Part shown: positions 43,687 to 52,836 of the stretch, piece by piece
Layout of the letters: every line of letters starts with the position of its first letter
Numbering within the stretch: position 1 is the first letter of the stretch
Origin: Palsa-504 sp963787645
Lineage (GTDB): Bacteria; Actinomycetota; Actinomycetes; Streptosporangiales; Streptosporangiaceae
DNA: 64,000 bases
Direction of reading: 5' to 3'
NCBI GenBank assembly: GCA_963787645.1
Contig: CAWBDS010000013.1
Location: forward strand, 186,001 to 250,000
Position numbers and translations under genes: made by a program
The notes under the pieces: model-generated
Seen by the model: only the letters and a program-made list of their open reading frames with translations
What the model was told of the DNA's origin: nothing
Databases searched by the model: none

Positions 43687-43866
43687 ATGGGTTTCTTTTC
43701 CTGGTTCAGTTCCTGCGGCACCGTGGGCGAGGATGAGCCGCCCAGCCTGATCCACATCAACGACGGCAATCCCGAGCAAACCGAGATCCAGCGCCGCGCC
43801 GCCGAAGACGTCGCCCGCATAGAGCAAGACGACAAGTACTTCGGCCGCAACCGAGACGAGTTCTGA
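43687..43866 (+). CDS. 59-residue small protein
   Basis: ATG 43687 follows GAGGAG at 43673-43678 with good spacing. The product starts MGFFSWFSSCGTVGEDEPPS and ends AAEDVARIEQDDKYFGRN. It has an amphipathic, aromatic first ten residues, one Cys and a charged helical tail. Codon use (GC-rich third positions) and the strong initiation signal support a real gene. I do not recognise a function. It ends seven bases from the converging amine oxidase gene. Confidence 0.7.
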   Translation: MGFFSWFSSCGTVGEDEPPSLIHINDGNPEQTEIQRRAAEDVARIEQDDKYFGRNRDEF

Positions 43867-43873
43867 GCTGCCG

Positions 43874-45754
43874 CTAGCTCGCGCAGTGCGGGGCGGGCGG
43901 CACGTCCAGGGCCGGATTGCGATCGAAGAAGCCGAATGGCTTCAGCCAGAACGACACCGCGTCGGTCGGCATCACCGGCCAGTCCTCGGGCCGGGTGATG
44001 TGGTGAATCCCGAACACGTACCACAGCACCACGTCGGTGTTCTCGATCGACCGGTCCGCCGAAGTCCACGTCGGCAGCCCCGAGTCATGCAACGACAGGT
44101 TCGGGAAGTCGCCGCACGGCCACCGCTCGTCCGGATGGTACGGCGTGACCCACAGCGTGTGCCCGATCACCTCGGCCCGCTGGAACGCCGGCGAGGACGG
44201 CGACAGCAGCGCCGGGAACGCCCCGGACGGCACGAGCTTGTACCCAACCGGCGAGCCCAGCCCATTCTCAGCACCGGAATTGACCACCTTCCAGGCCCGC
44301 TGAGACGCCCAGTCGTAGTCCTGCTTGCCCTCCGCCTCGGTCCGCAGCGGCGTCGACACCACCTCCAGGCCCAGGCCATACGGGTCGTCAGCGGACACGC
44401 CCGTAGCACGGGACGAGACGGCGTGCACCGTGTTCAACGGCCCGTCCACGTCCAGGTCCAGCCGCGCCACGATGAAGTGCTGGTGGAACGGCGCGTACGT
44501 CCCCTGATCGACCACCGTCCCGTTCGCCACCGAACCAGAAGCATGCGAGGTCACCACGATCCCGGTCGCCCGCACCTCGCACTCGATGGAACCGTCCTGG
44601 TAGAAGCGCCAGTACACCAGATACTCGTAGTTGGCCACGGTGACGTGGAAGGAGACCACCAGCCGCCGCTGCCGCCGCACCTGCGCGCCGGTCCGCTCGT
44701 CGACGTGCTTCCACAGCACGCCGCTGTCCTCCTCGTGGATACAGATGGCATTCGAGATCTCCCGAGGCTCCCCGTGGGAGTCGTGCACCACCGCGTCCAG
44801 GTAGCGGATCTCGCCCAGGCAGTCGCAGCCCAGCTCCAGCGAGGTGGTCATGAACCCCAGGCCCCACTCGCCGATGTCGAACGCGGTCCGCCGGTAGTGG
44901 TCGGGGCTGGCGTCCCGGTACGGCACGAACATCTCCGCGAACGACATCCGGTACGCGACGGGGCGCAGCCGCCCGCCGTCCTCGAACCCCACCTGGTGCA
45001 GCACCAGGCCCTCACGGTAGTTGAACCCCAGCCGCAGCTGCCAGTTCTGCCAGGACAGCAGCCGCCCCTCCAGCGTGAACCCGACCCCGGCAGGCTGGCT
45101 GACCTCCAGCGGCGCCACCTCCCGCAGCGGCCGCCCGAGCAGCTCGGGCGTGTACTCACCGCTCACCGAGGGCTGCTCGCCGCCGCTGAAACTGTCCTCG
45201 ATCTCCAGCAGCTCCATCCGGTTCAGGTCCACCACCGGATGCAGCCCGGTGACGTGGTGCGCGTACGGATTGCTGTCCGGGCTGTCCCGGTACCACACGT
45301 CCGACCAGCCGATCCGCAGGCCGCGGTAGCGTTCGGGCACCAGCGCGGCGCCGTAGGCCCACATGTCGGTGAGCACCAGCGACAGGTCGGTGATCCCGCG
45401 CCGGGCCAGCGCCTGCACCAGCGCCGGATGGGCCCGCAGCATCTCGTCGCACTCGTGCCACTCGTCCACGGTCATGTTCGGCTGCTGGCCGGGCAGGTCC
45501 TCCCAGCTCAGGACCGTATCGTCGGCCAGCGACACCACCGCCCGGTGGGCCTGGCCGTCCGCGCGGTCCCAGCACACCACGGTCGCCTCGCGGCGCGCGG
45601 TCTCCAGCGCTGCCTTGGCCGGCTCTTTGAGCTCGATGGACGCGAACCGCCAGCCCGCGCCGACGCCACGGTCGCGCCGCACGATCGCGGCCGCCTGCCG
45701 GATCTCCGCCGCGGTCAGCGGGTCGAGCGGATGCGCCGCTGAAACTGTCACCAT
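43874..45754 (-). CDS. Primary amine oxidase (copper/topaquinone)
   Basis: 626 residues. Oxidises primary amines to aldehydes, ammonia and H2O2. The topaquinone Tyr lies in VANYEYLVYW. Copper ligands are the His pair in FHQHFIVARLDLDVDG and the distal His in HHITRPEDWPVMP. The catalytic Asp-containing stretch RRTAFDIGEWGLGF precedes them. N2/N3 domains are present (PLTAAEIRQAAAIVRR). ATG 45754 follows GGAGGG; the adjacent GTG 45751 is possible. No signal peptide, so it is likely cytoplasmic. Repeat copy D lies about 90 bp upstream. Confidence 0.94.
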   Translation of the reverse strand: MVTVSAAHPLDPLTAAEIRQAAAIVRRDRGVGAGWRFASIELKEPAKAALETARREATVVCWDRADGQAHRAVVSLADDTVLSWEDLPGQQPNMTVDEWHECDEMLRAHPALVQALARRGITDLSLVLTDMWAYGAALVPERYRGLRIGWSDVWYRDSPDSNPYAHHVTGLHPVVDLNRMELLEIEDSFSGGEQPSVSGEYTPELLGRPLREVAPLEVSQPAGVGFTLEGRLLSWQNWQLRLGFNYREGLVLHQVGFEDGGRLRPVAYRMSFAEMFVPYRDASPDHYRRTAFDIGEWGLGFMTTSLELGCDCLGEIRYLDAVVHDSHGEPREISNAICIHEEDSGVLWKHVDERTGAQVRRQRRLVVSFHVTVANYEYLVYWRFYQDGSIECEVRATGIVVTSHASGSVANGTVVDQGTYAPFHQHFIVARLDLDVDGPLNTVHAVSSRATGVSADDPYGLGLEVVSTPLRTEAEGKQDYDWASQRAWKVVNSGAENGLGSPVGYKLVPSGAFPALLSPSSPAFQRAEVIGHTLWVTPYHPDERWPCGDFPNLSLHDSGLPTWTSADRSIENTDVVLWYVFGIHHITRPEDWPVMPTDAVSFWLKPFGFFDRNPALDVPPAPHCAS

Positions 45755-45840
45755 GGTCCCTCCATTCCTGCAGGCACGCCCCATCCTGACGGATGACCGT
45801 GGGCGACGCCAACCCATGAAACTTCCGCCCGCTCCTGGTC

Positions 45841-45868
45841 TTTTATTTATGCCGAACGGGCCGTGGTG
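45841..45868 (+). repeat. Dispersed repeat, copy D
   Basis: A T-rich stretch is followed by TTTATGCCGAACGGGCCG and TGGTG, sharing 23 bases with copy C and the core ACGGNCCGT with A and B. It lies in the gap between the divergent amine oxidase and adenylate cyclase genes. Confidence 0.6.
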
Positions 45869-45984
45869 CGCGGACCCGCCCAGCTCACCGCGTTCCGTGG
45901 ACCACGCGGCAGCGGCCCGCCTCCTTACAATGTCGCTTACACGCGAGCATGACCGGGTTGACGTGCCGAGTTCAGGGAGGTCGG

Positions 45985-48900
45985 GTGGAGTGCGGGCGAT
46001 GCGGTGCACCGTTGGCGGACGGCGACCTGTTTTGCGGAGACTGCGGCGCGCCCGTGGGCAGCTGCCCCACCTGCGGTGAGCCGCTAACTCCCGGCAAGCG
46101 CTTCTGCCGCCGGTGTGGTACCGCCTTGTTCGATGCCGCGCCCGCCCTGGCCACCGCCACGCCGGCCGCGCAGCCGGGCCGCGAGTCGGCGGCCGAGCGG
46201 CGGGTCTGCTCGGTGCTGTTCTGCGACGTGGTGGGGTTCACCCCGCTGTCGGAATCCCGGGACCCCGAGGCGGTCCGCGAGCTGCTGTCGCAGTACTTCA
46301 CGGTGGCGCGCACGGTGATCACCCGCTACGGCGGAGTGGTCGAGAAGTTCATCGGGGACGCGGTGATGGCCGTCTGGGGAACCCCCCTAGCGACCGAAGG
46401 CGACGCCGAACGAGCCGTCCGGGCCGCACTTGACCTGGTGGCCGCCGTGGCCGAGCTGGGTCAGGAGTCCGGGCTGCCCGGCCTGGCCGCGCGGGCCGGG
46501 GTGGTCACCGGCGAGGTCGCGGTCAACCTGGGCGCGGTCGGCGAGGGCATGGTGGCCGGCGACGCGGTGAACACCGCGTCCCGGGTGCAGGCCGCCGCCG
46601 AGCCCGGCGCCGTGCTGGTCGACGTGCCCACCCAGCGGCTCACCGGCAGCGCGATCGCGTTCGCCGACGCGGGGGAGCACACGCTGAAGGGCAAGGCCGA
46701 GCCGCAGCGCTTGTGGCGGGCGGTCCGGGTGCTGGCCGCGGTGGGCGGCTCGCAGCGGGTCGACGGACTGGAGGCCCCGTTGACCGGCCGCGACGCCGAG
46801 CTGCGCACGATCAAGGACCTGTTTCACGCCGCCGCTGACCGGCGGGTGCCGCGGCTGGTCCTGGTCTCCGGTCCGGCCGGGGTGGGCAAATCCCGGCTGG
46901 GCTGGGAGTTCGAGAAGTACGCCGATGGCCTCAAGGCCGACGCGTGGTGGCATCGCGGCCGCTGCCTGTCCTACGGCGAAGGGGTCGCGTTCTGGGCGCT
47001 GGCCCAGATCGTCCGCCAGCGGCTGGGCATCGCCGAGGAGGATCCGCCCGAGACCGCCGCGGCCAAGCTGGCCGCGGGCCTGGACCGGTTCGTGCCCGAC
47101 CCGGCCGAACACTCCTACACCGGGCTCCGCCTCAGCCGGCTGCTCGGCGTGTCGTTTCCCGGGGATGGCGGCGAAGCGCTCTCCCGGGAGGAGCTGTTCG
47201 CCGGCTGGCGGCTGTTCTTCGAGCGGCTCGCGGCCGAGAACCCGGTGATTCTGCTGGTGGAGGACGCCCAGTACGCCGACCACGGACTGCTGGACTTCCT
47301 GGACCACCTGATCGACTGGGTGCGCGACCTGCCGGTCTACGTGCTGATCTTCGCCCGCCCCGAGCTGGGCCAGGCCCGGCCGGGGTTCGGCGCGGGCCGC
47401 AACCGCAGCACGCTGACCCTGGACCCGCTGGACGCGGCGTCCATGGACGTCTTGGTCGAGGCCCTGGTACCGGGCATGCCGGAGGCGGCGCGGTCCAAGA
47501 TCAACCGCCAGGCCCAGGGCATCCCGCTGTTCGCGGTGGAAACCGTGCGCTCGCTGATCGACCAGGACATCGTCCAGCCAGTCGAAGGGGTGTACCGGCT
47601 GACCGGCGACGTCGGGGAACTGGCCGTGCCGGACAGCCTGCACGCGCTGCTGGCCGCCCGGCTGGACGCCCTGGACCCGGGCGCCCGGCGGCTGGCCGCG
47701 GACGCCGCCGTGCTGGGCACCACGTTCCCGGCCGATGCGCTCGTCGCGGTGTCCGAGCGAGATGAGCCGTCGGTGCGGGCCGCCCTGGCCGACCTGGTCC
47801 GCCGCGAGGTGCTGAGCGTATCCGCGGATCCGCTGTCGCCGGAGCGGGGCAGTTACCGGTTCTCCCAGGAAATGCTGCGCCAGGTCGCCTACGACACCTT
47901 GTCCCGGCGCGATCGCAAGGGCCGTCACCTGGCCGTGGCCGCGCACTTGCGCGCGGCGTTCCCCGGCGACGGCGAAGAGGTCGCCGAGGTCGTTGCCCGG
48001 CACTACCTGGACGCCCTCCACGCGATCCCCGACGACCCCGACGCCACCGAAATCCGCGGCCAGGCCATCACCGCCTTGACCCGTGCCGCCGAACGCGCCG
48101 AACGCACCGGCGCTCCCGCGCAGGCCGCGGCCAGCTACGCGGCCGCCGCCCAGCTGAGCCCGCCCGGTGCGGCCGGCGAGGCCACCGCCGGGTTGTGGGA
48201 GCGCGCCGCGCAGGCCGCCCTCGCCGACGCCAGCTATCCGGTGGCCGTCGAGTACGCGGAGCATGCCCGCGATCATCATCTTCAGCAGGGGCAGGACCGG
48301 GCCGCCGCGCGGGTTCAGGCGCTGGCCGGCCGGGCCCTGAGCATCTGGGGCCGTCATGCCGACGCCCGCGAGCAGCTCACCGCGGCCGTGGAAGTCCTGC
48401 GGGAAGGCCCCGATACCGACACCGTGTGGGCCGTGAGCCAGCTGGCCCACCTCGAGGTGTTCGCCGGCTGCACCCGACGCCGACCGGCTTAGCGCCGAGT
48501 CGCTCACCTTGGGCCAGGCGCTCGGCGTCGGCCCTGGCCAGCTCGCCGAGCTGCTGGTCACCCGGGGGATCTACCACCTTCTGGACGAGCGGCGGCCGCA
48601 GGCGATCTCCTACTTCCGCGAGAGCGCGCGGCTCGCCGCCCTGGCCGGTGACAACAACGGCGCAGGACGTGGGCTGCTCAACCTGGCCGACGCGCTGATG
48701 CCCAGCGACCCCGCCGCCACGGCCGACGCCGCGCGGACCGCTGCTGGGCACCTGCGCCGTACCGGGCACCGGCGTATGCTCGGCGCGGCGATCATGAACG
48801 TGGTTGAGGCGCTGATCCAGATCGGTGACTGGCCGGCCGCCGAGGCTGAAATTACCCAGGCGATGGACTCCGACGCTCTGGCGGACATGGAGGACGTCAT

Positions 48901-49555
48901 CTGCGACCGCGGCTGGCTGGCGGCTCTGCGCGGCGACGTCGGGACGGCCGAGGCCATGCGCGCCGCCCTGCGGAGCTACCGGTCGAGCGAAGATCCCCAG
49001 GATCAGGCGCTGACCGGCCTCCTGGACGCGTTCGCCGCCGCCGCCCGTCGTCAGCCGGCCGATGCCCTGCGCTACGCCCGGGCCATCCTGGCTCTTGCCG
49101 CCAGGGTCGGGATCAGCTCCGTGGCCCCGCGCTGGGCGTGGCCGCTGGCCGCGCGCTGCGCGTCCGAGCTGGGCGACACCACGGCCGCCCGGGAACTGCT
49201 CGACCTGCTCGACTCCTATCAGCCCGGCCACCTCGCCCCCATGCTGCGGGCCGAACGCGACCTGGCCCGCGCCCGGCTCCGGGCCGCGGACACAGCGGGC
49301 GATGCCGCCGCGGCGGCCTCGTTGACCGCCGCGATCCAGAGGCTGCGCGAGCAGAGCACTCCCTATCACCTCGCCCACGGCCTGCTCGATCACGCCGAGT
49401 ACCTGCGATCCGCGGGCGACGCCCCGGACATTGACGGAGCCGCCGCCGCGGCCATCGAGGAGGCCCGCGCCATCGCCGGACGCCTGCGCTGCCAGCCGCT
49501 GCTGGACCGGGCCGACGTCCTGACCCCACAGGACTCGCCACGCGTCGCTAGTTAA
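45985..49555 (+). pseudogene. Zinc-ribbon adenylate/guanylate cyclase with AAA ATPase and TPR region, frameshifted late
   Basis: GTG 45985 follows AGGGAGG. Two zinc ribbons come first (ECGRCGAPLADGDLFCGDCG and SCPTCGEP...FCRRCG). A class III cyclase domain follows (VCSVLFCDVVGFTPLSESRD, YGGVVEKFIGDAVMAVWG), then an AAA domain with Walker A SGPAGVGKSRLG near residue 300 and an ATPase/DUF arm. At about 48469 one extra base changes the frame; the TPR-rich end (LAELLVTRGIYHLLDERR to LEQ-like repeats) runs on from about 48470 to 49555. Without the shift the protein has about 1190 residues. Cyclase and ATPase parts are intact in the first frame. Confidence 0.85.
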
Positions 49556-49558
49556 CCC

Positions 49559-49595
49559 TTGCGACGCCGCGTCCCGAACCTCTAGCGTGCGCCCA
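49559..49595 (+). promoter_or_regulatory. Promoter of the PLP decarboxylase gene, leaderless type
   Basis: TTGCGA (49559-49564) and TAGCGT (49583-49588) are 18 bp apart. The -10 ends six bases before ATG 49595 and no ribosome binding site exists, so the transcript probably begins at or next to the ATG. Confidence 0.6.
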
Positions 49596-50956
49596 TGCAC
49601 AGTGTGGACCCGACGACGGAGTCGATGATCAGATCGGTGCTGGCCTACGCGGAGAACCGGCTGCGGCTGGACCCGGTGCCCCTGGACCGGGGCTCGCGCG
49701 ACCCGGCCGAGCTGGAGGCCGCCGTCCAGGGCCTGCTCGGCCGCGAGCCGCATAACCCGGATCAGGTGCTCGGCGTGTACACCTCGGTCATCGCGTCCGC
49801 CGTCATCTCGGCGGACAGCCCGCGCTTCCTCGGGTTCATCCCGGCCGCGCCGACCAAGGCCGCGCTGCTGTTCGACATGCTGATCTCGTGCGCCTCGATC
49901 CAGGGCATCTCCTGGCTGGAGGCGGCCGGCGCCATCCACGCCGAGAACCAGGTCCTGCGGCTGATCGCCGACCGGGCCGGGCTGCCCGAGGGCGCGGGCG
50001 GCTGTTTCGTGTCCGGGGGTTCGGCCGGGAACCTGTCCGCGCTGGTGGTGGCCCGCGAGACGGCCAAGCGCAAGGCAGGCGCGGCCGCGGCCGTCCGTCG
50101 GTGGCGCGTCGCGGTCAGCGAGGACGCGCATTCCTCGATCACCAACGCGCTGCGCATCTTGGAGATGGACGCGCTGATCGTGCAGGCCGATGATCACCGG
50201 CTGACCGGTGCCGGGCTGCGGGCGGCTATCGCGGCCGACGGCGATCCCCGCTCGCTGGCCGCGGTCGTGGCCACCTCGGGTACCACCAACGCGGGGATCA
50301 TCGACGACCTGGCCGGCGCAGCCGAAGTCGCGCGCGAATACGGCCTGTGGTTCCACGTGGACGGCGCCTACGGCGGCGCCGGGCTGTTCGCGCCGAGCGT
50401 GCGCCCCCGATACGACGGCATCGAGCACGCCGACTCGTTCATCGTGGACCCGCACAAGTGGCTGTTCGCGCCGTTCGACTGCGCGGCCCTGCTGTACCGG
50501 AACCCCTCGGTGGCCCGCTCGGTGCACAAGCAGGACGCGTCGTACCTGGACGTTATCCACGACACGCCGGGGGAGTGGAACCCGACCGACTACGCCTACC
50601 ACCTGACCCGGCGGGCCCGCGGCCTGCCGCTGTGGTTCTCGCTGGCCGTGTACGGGCTCGACGCGTACACCGAGGCCATCGAGGCGGCGCTCGAGCTGGC
50701 CCGGCAGACCGCGACCGAGATCCGGGCCCGGGCTCACCTGGAGCTGATCCGCGAGCCCGAGCTCGGAGTGGTGCTGTTCCGGCGGCGCGGCTGGGACGCC
50801 GCCGAGTACACCCGCTGGGCCGACCAGCTGCTGACCGATCAGGTCGCGTTCATCCCGCCCTCAGCCTGGGAGGGCGAGACCGTGGCCCGCTTCGCCTTCC
50901 TGCACCCGCACACCTCGATGGACCTGGTCCGCCAGATCCTCGACCGGATGGCCTGA
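49595..50956 (+). CDS. PLP-dependent group II decarboxylase
   Basis: 453 residues of the pyridoxal-dependent decarboxylase family (aromatic-L-amino-acid/glutamate type). GGCFVSGGSAGNLSALVVAR is the cofactor phosphate region, EDAHSSITNALRILEMD the ring-stacking His region, LWFHVDGAYGG the PLP-binding Asp, and FIVDPHKWLFAPFDCAALL carries the Schiff-base Lys. It should decarboxylate an amino acid in the cytoplasm, but the substrate is not clear. A copper amine oxidase lies 4 kb away and could act on the resulting amine; this link is inference. Confidence 0.88.
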   Translation: MHSVDPTTESMIRSVLAYAENRLRLDPVPLDRGSRDPAELEAAVQGLLGREPHNPDQVLGVYTSVIASAVISADSPRFLGFIPAAPTKAALLFDMLISCASIQGISWLEAAGAIHAENQVLRLIADRAGLPEGAGGCFVSGGSAGNLSALVVARETAKRKAGAAAAVRRWRVAVSEDAHSSITNALRILEMDALIVQADDHRLTGAGLRAAIAADGDPRSLAAVVATSGTTNAGIIDDLAGAAEVAREYGLWFHVDGAYGGAGLFAPSVRPRYDGIEHADSFIVDPHKWLFAPFDCAALLYRNPSVARSVHKQDASYLDVIHDTPGEWNPTDYAYHLTRRARGLPLWFSLAVYGLDAYTEAIEAALELARQTATEIRARAHLELIREPELGVVLFRRRGWDAAEYTRWADQLLTDQVAFIPPSAWEGETVARFAFLHPHTSMDLVRQILDRMA

Positions 50957-50962
50957 CCCGAC

Positions 50963-51007
50963 CGCCTCGCCCGCCCCGCCCCGCCCCGCCCCGCCTCGCC
51001 CCGCCTC
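50963..51007. repeat. Pentanucleotide G/C simple repeat
   Basis: About nine imperfect units of CCGCC/CCTCG follow the decarboxylase stop and lie between it and the converging Roadblock gene. Slippage-prone; no coding sense. Confidence 0.75.
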
Positions 51008-51056
51008 AGCGTGGTGAATGCCCAGATTCACTCCGTTCCGTTCCCGTCGAACGACC

Positions 51057-51428
51057 TCAGAGGGTGAGGTCGGCCTCGATCCGCTTGAGGCTGTGGCGCG
51101 CCAGCGCCAGGTTGGCCTTGGACCGCTCGAGCACCAGGTAGAGGAACAGGCCCTGCTCGTTCCGGCTGTTCTTCAGCAGCCGGATGAGGTGGTACTGCTT
51201 GTTGAGCGTGATCAGGATGTCCTCGATGGAGTCATCCAGCCGCAGCGACTCCATGGTCCGCATCTTGGCCCGGATCACCTCGGTGTTGCCGGCCGCGGCA
51301 ACATCCAGGTCGAGGTACTTGCCGCCGCCGAGCGCGCCGAGCGACATCCCGCTTTCCCAGTCGACCAGACAAACGCCTACCGCGCCGTCAATAGCCATCG
51401 CTTCTTTGAGCGCCGTTTCCATGTTCAT
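51057..51428 (-). CDS. Roadblock/LC7-like protein (first of three)
   Basis: 123 residues from ATG 51428. It reads METALKEAMAIDGAVGVCLV, SGMSLGALGGGKYLDLDVAA, NTEVIRAKMRTMESLRLDD, SIEDILITLNKQYHLIRLL and LYLVLERSKANLALARHSLK, which is the alternating alpha/beta pattern of Roadblock/MglB proteins. The C-terminal half is clearly similar to the third Roadblock protein of this cluster (EDVMVTF, ILDRGRANLAMAR). It should form dimers and bind a small GTPase, but none is encoded nearby. It is divergent from a DUF4388 gene across an AT-rich gap. Confidence 0.72.
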   Translation of the reverse strand: MNMETALKEAMAIDGAVGVCLVDWESGMSLGALGGGKYLDLDVAAAGNTEVIRAKMRTMESLRLDDSIEDILITLNKQYHLIRLLKNSRNEQGLFLYLVLERSKANLALARHSLKRIEADLTL

Positions 51429-51813
51429 ATGACCCCGCCTTTCTCGTTTTCTGATGGGCGTAGTCACGATAGTGAAGCCCGGAGATGGTCGTCAGGAGAA
51501 TGCCACACCGCCTTTTTACAAAGAGTAGTTCTACGGATACTTTAAGTAGTAACATGGCGCTGAACTGCAGATTTAATCGTGATCACGCCGCCACTCCCAG
51601 TCGCCACTATTAATTGGCCCGGCCGCTACTAATAACTAACCGCAGAGCAAGGCCGACTTCGCTAGGCAAATCAGTAGACTCACCACGGATGCATTTTTCC
51701 AGGCACTATTAATGGTTTGCGCTGGTATGGGTGTTTCCGCCGAATTATCCCTATGACGCCTGTGTCCGGCCTGGCCAGGGAAGTGATCTGCGCTGACCAG
51801 TTCAGATGAGCTA
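51429..51813. promoter_or_regulatory. AT-rich divergent control region of the Roadblock/DUF4388 cluster
   Basis: 385 bp without a supported gene, between divergent Roadblock and DUF4388 genes. It is much richer in A and T than its surroundings, with several runs such as TTAATAG-like and ACTATTAAT motifs (near 51608 and 51706). Such regions in actinomycetes are typical targets of Lsr2-like silencers, which fits but does not prove regulation of the cluster. Confidence 0.5.
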
Positions 51814-52836
51814 GTGACGACGCGAGTACGCGGAGCGCTGGAGACGCTGGCCGCCCAGCGCGCTTCGGGCATCCTGGAGATCGACGGAGATCCGGCCGGG
51901 ACCATCTACTTCGATCAGGGGCAGATCACCTGCGCGCGGGCCTCCTGGATTCCCGACATCGGCGCCCGCCTGCTCGGTGCGCTCCAGCCTGCCGAAGAGC
52001 TTGACCTGCTCACCGGGGCCGACGAGCCGGACCGCGACATCGGGACCTACCTGGTCCAGCGTGACTACCTCACCATCGCCGAGCTGGCCACGCTCCTGCG
52101 GTCGGTGGTAGTGGATACCACCATCGCGCTGACCGCGCTCAGCGACAAGGACGTCTTTATCTCCGACATCAGGTTCGTGCCAGCGGGTGCTCACTGGGCC
52201 GCCGCGTTCTCCTGCCTGGACGTCGGCTCGGTGCTGGCCGAAGCGCGCATCCGCGCCGACCGGATGGCTCGCCACGGCCTGACCCGCATCACGCCGGTAC
52301 GCCTTCGTGACCTCGGCCGTCCGTCGGCCGTGCTGAGCCGCTCGCAGTGGGCGCTGGCCAGCGCGATCGACGGCACGGCCTCCGCGCAGGACCTAGCCTG
52401 GCGCTGCGGTCTGGCCCTCTACGAAACGATCGAGACGATCAGCGCCCTCATCGCCGCGGACCTGTGCCAGCCCGATGCCACCGTGCCAGCACCCCCCAGC
52501 CCCCTAACCCAGTGGTTCGGCCCACCACCCTCCGCACCGCCATCCATGGCGGCGCCTCCCGGCGTACCGCCCGCGTTGACGGCCCCCGCGCCGCTGCCGC
52601 GTCGCCCCGAGCCAAGCCCGATGCCGTCCGCTCCGCTTGCCTCCGCACCGATGCCACGCCGCACCGAGCCGGGCCGGATGCTGTCCGCCACGGCCGAGGT
52701 CAATGGGACGGACGGAGTGCCCGCGACTCGTCCGCCCTTGCCCGCGGGCCTTGAGCTGGCACCCGCGGGCTTCCCGGCTACGCCCGCGCCCCCCGATCTG
52801 CTTCGCCGCGTCCTGGAAGGGCTCCGCAGAAGCTAA
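51814..52836 (+). CDS. DUF4388 (PATAN-like) protein with winged-helix-like domain and Pro-rich tail
   Basis: 340 residues from GTG 51814. The DUF4388 domain covers about residues 1-105 (ALETLAAQRASGILEIDGD, IYFDQGQITCARASWIPD, VDTTIALTALSDKDVF). A second domain at about 155-225 (SRSQWALASAIDGTASAQDL then AWRCGLALYETIETISALI) is winged-helix-like and matches SAGQWAVLIRVRHGSTPRDL in the other DUF4388 protein. The last 110 residues are rich in Pro, Ala and Arg and probably disordered. Its end overlaps the converging Roadblock gene by four bases. Confidence 0.65.
   Translation: MTTRVRGALETLAAQRASGILEIDGDPAGTIYFDQGQITCARASWIPDIGARLLGALQPAEELDLLTGADEPDRDIGTYLVQRDYLTIAELATLLRSVVVDTTIALTALSDKDVFISDIRFVPAGAHWAAAFSCLDVGSVLAEARIRADRMARHGLTRITPVRLRDLGRPSAVLSRSQWALASAIDGTASAQDLAWRCGLALYETIETISALIAADLCQPDATVPAPPSPLTQWFGPPPSAPPSMAAPPGVPPALTAPAPLPRRPEPSPMPSAPLASAPMPRRTEPGRMLSATAEVNGTDGVPATRPPLPAGLELAPAGFPATPAPPDLLRRVLEGLRRS

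Noticed and set aside
43886..45742. 618-codon plus-strand frame
   Set aside because: Antisense of the copper amine oxidase; His/Arg/Val-rich shadow.
50347..51141. 264-codon plus-strand frame overlapping the decarboxylase end
   Set aside because: Same-strand shadow of the decarboxylase in another frame, Arg/Pro-rich, extended by the G/C simple repeat.
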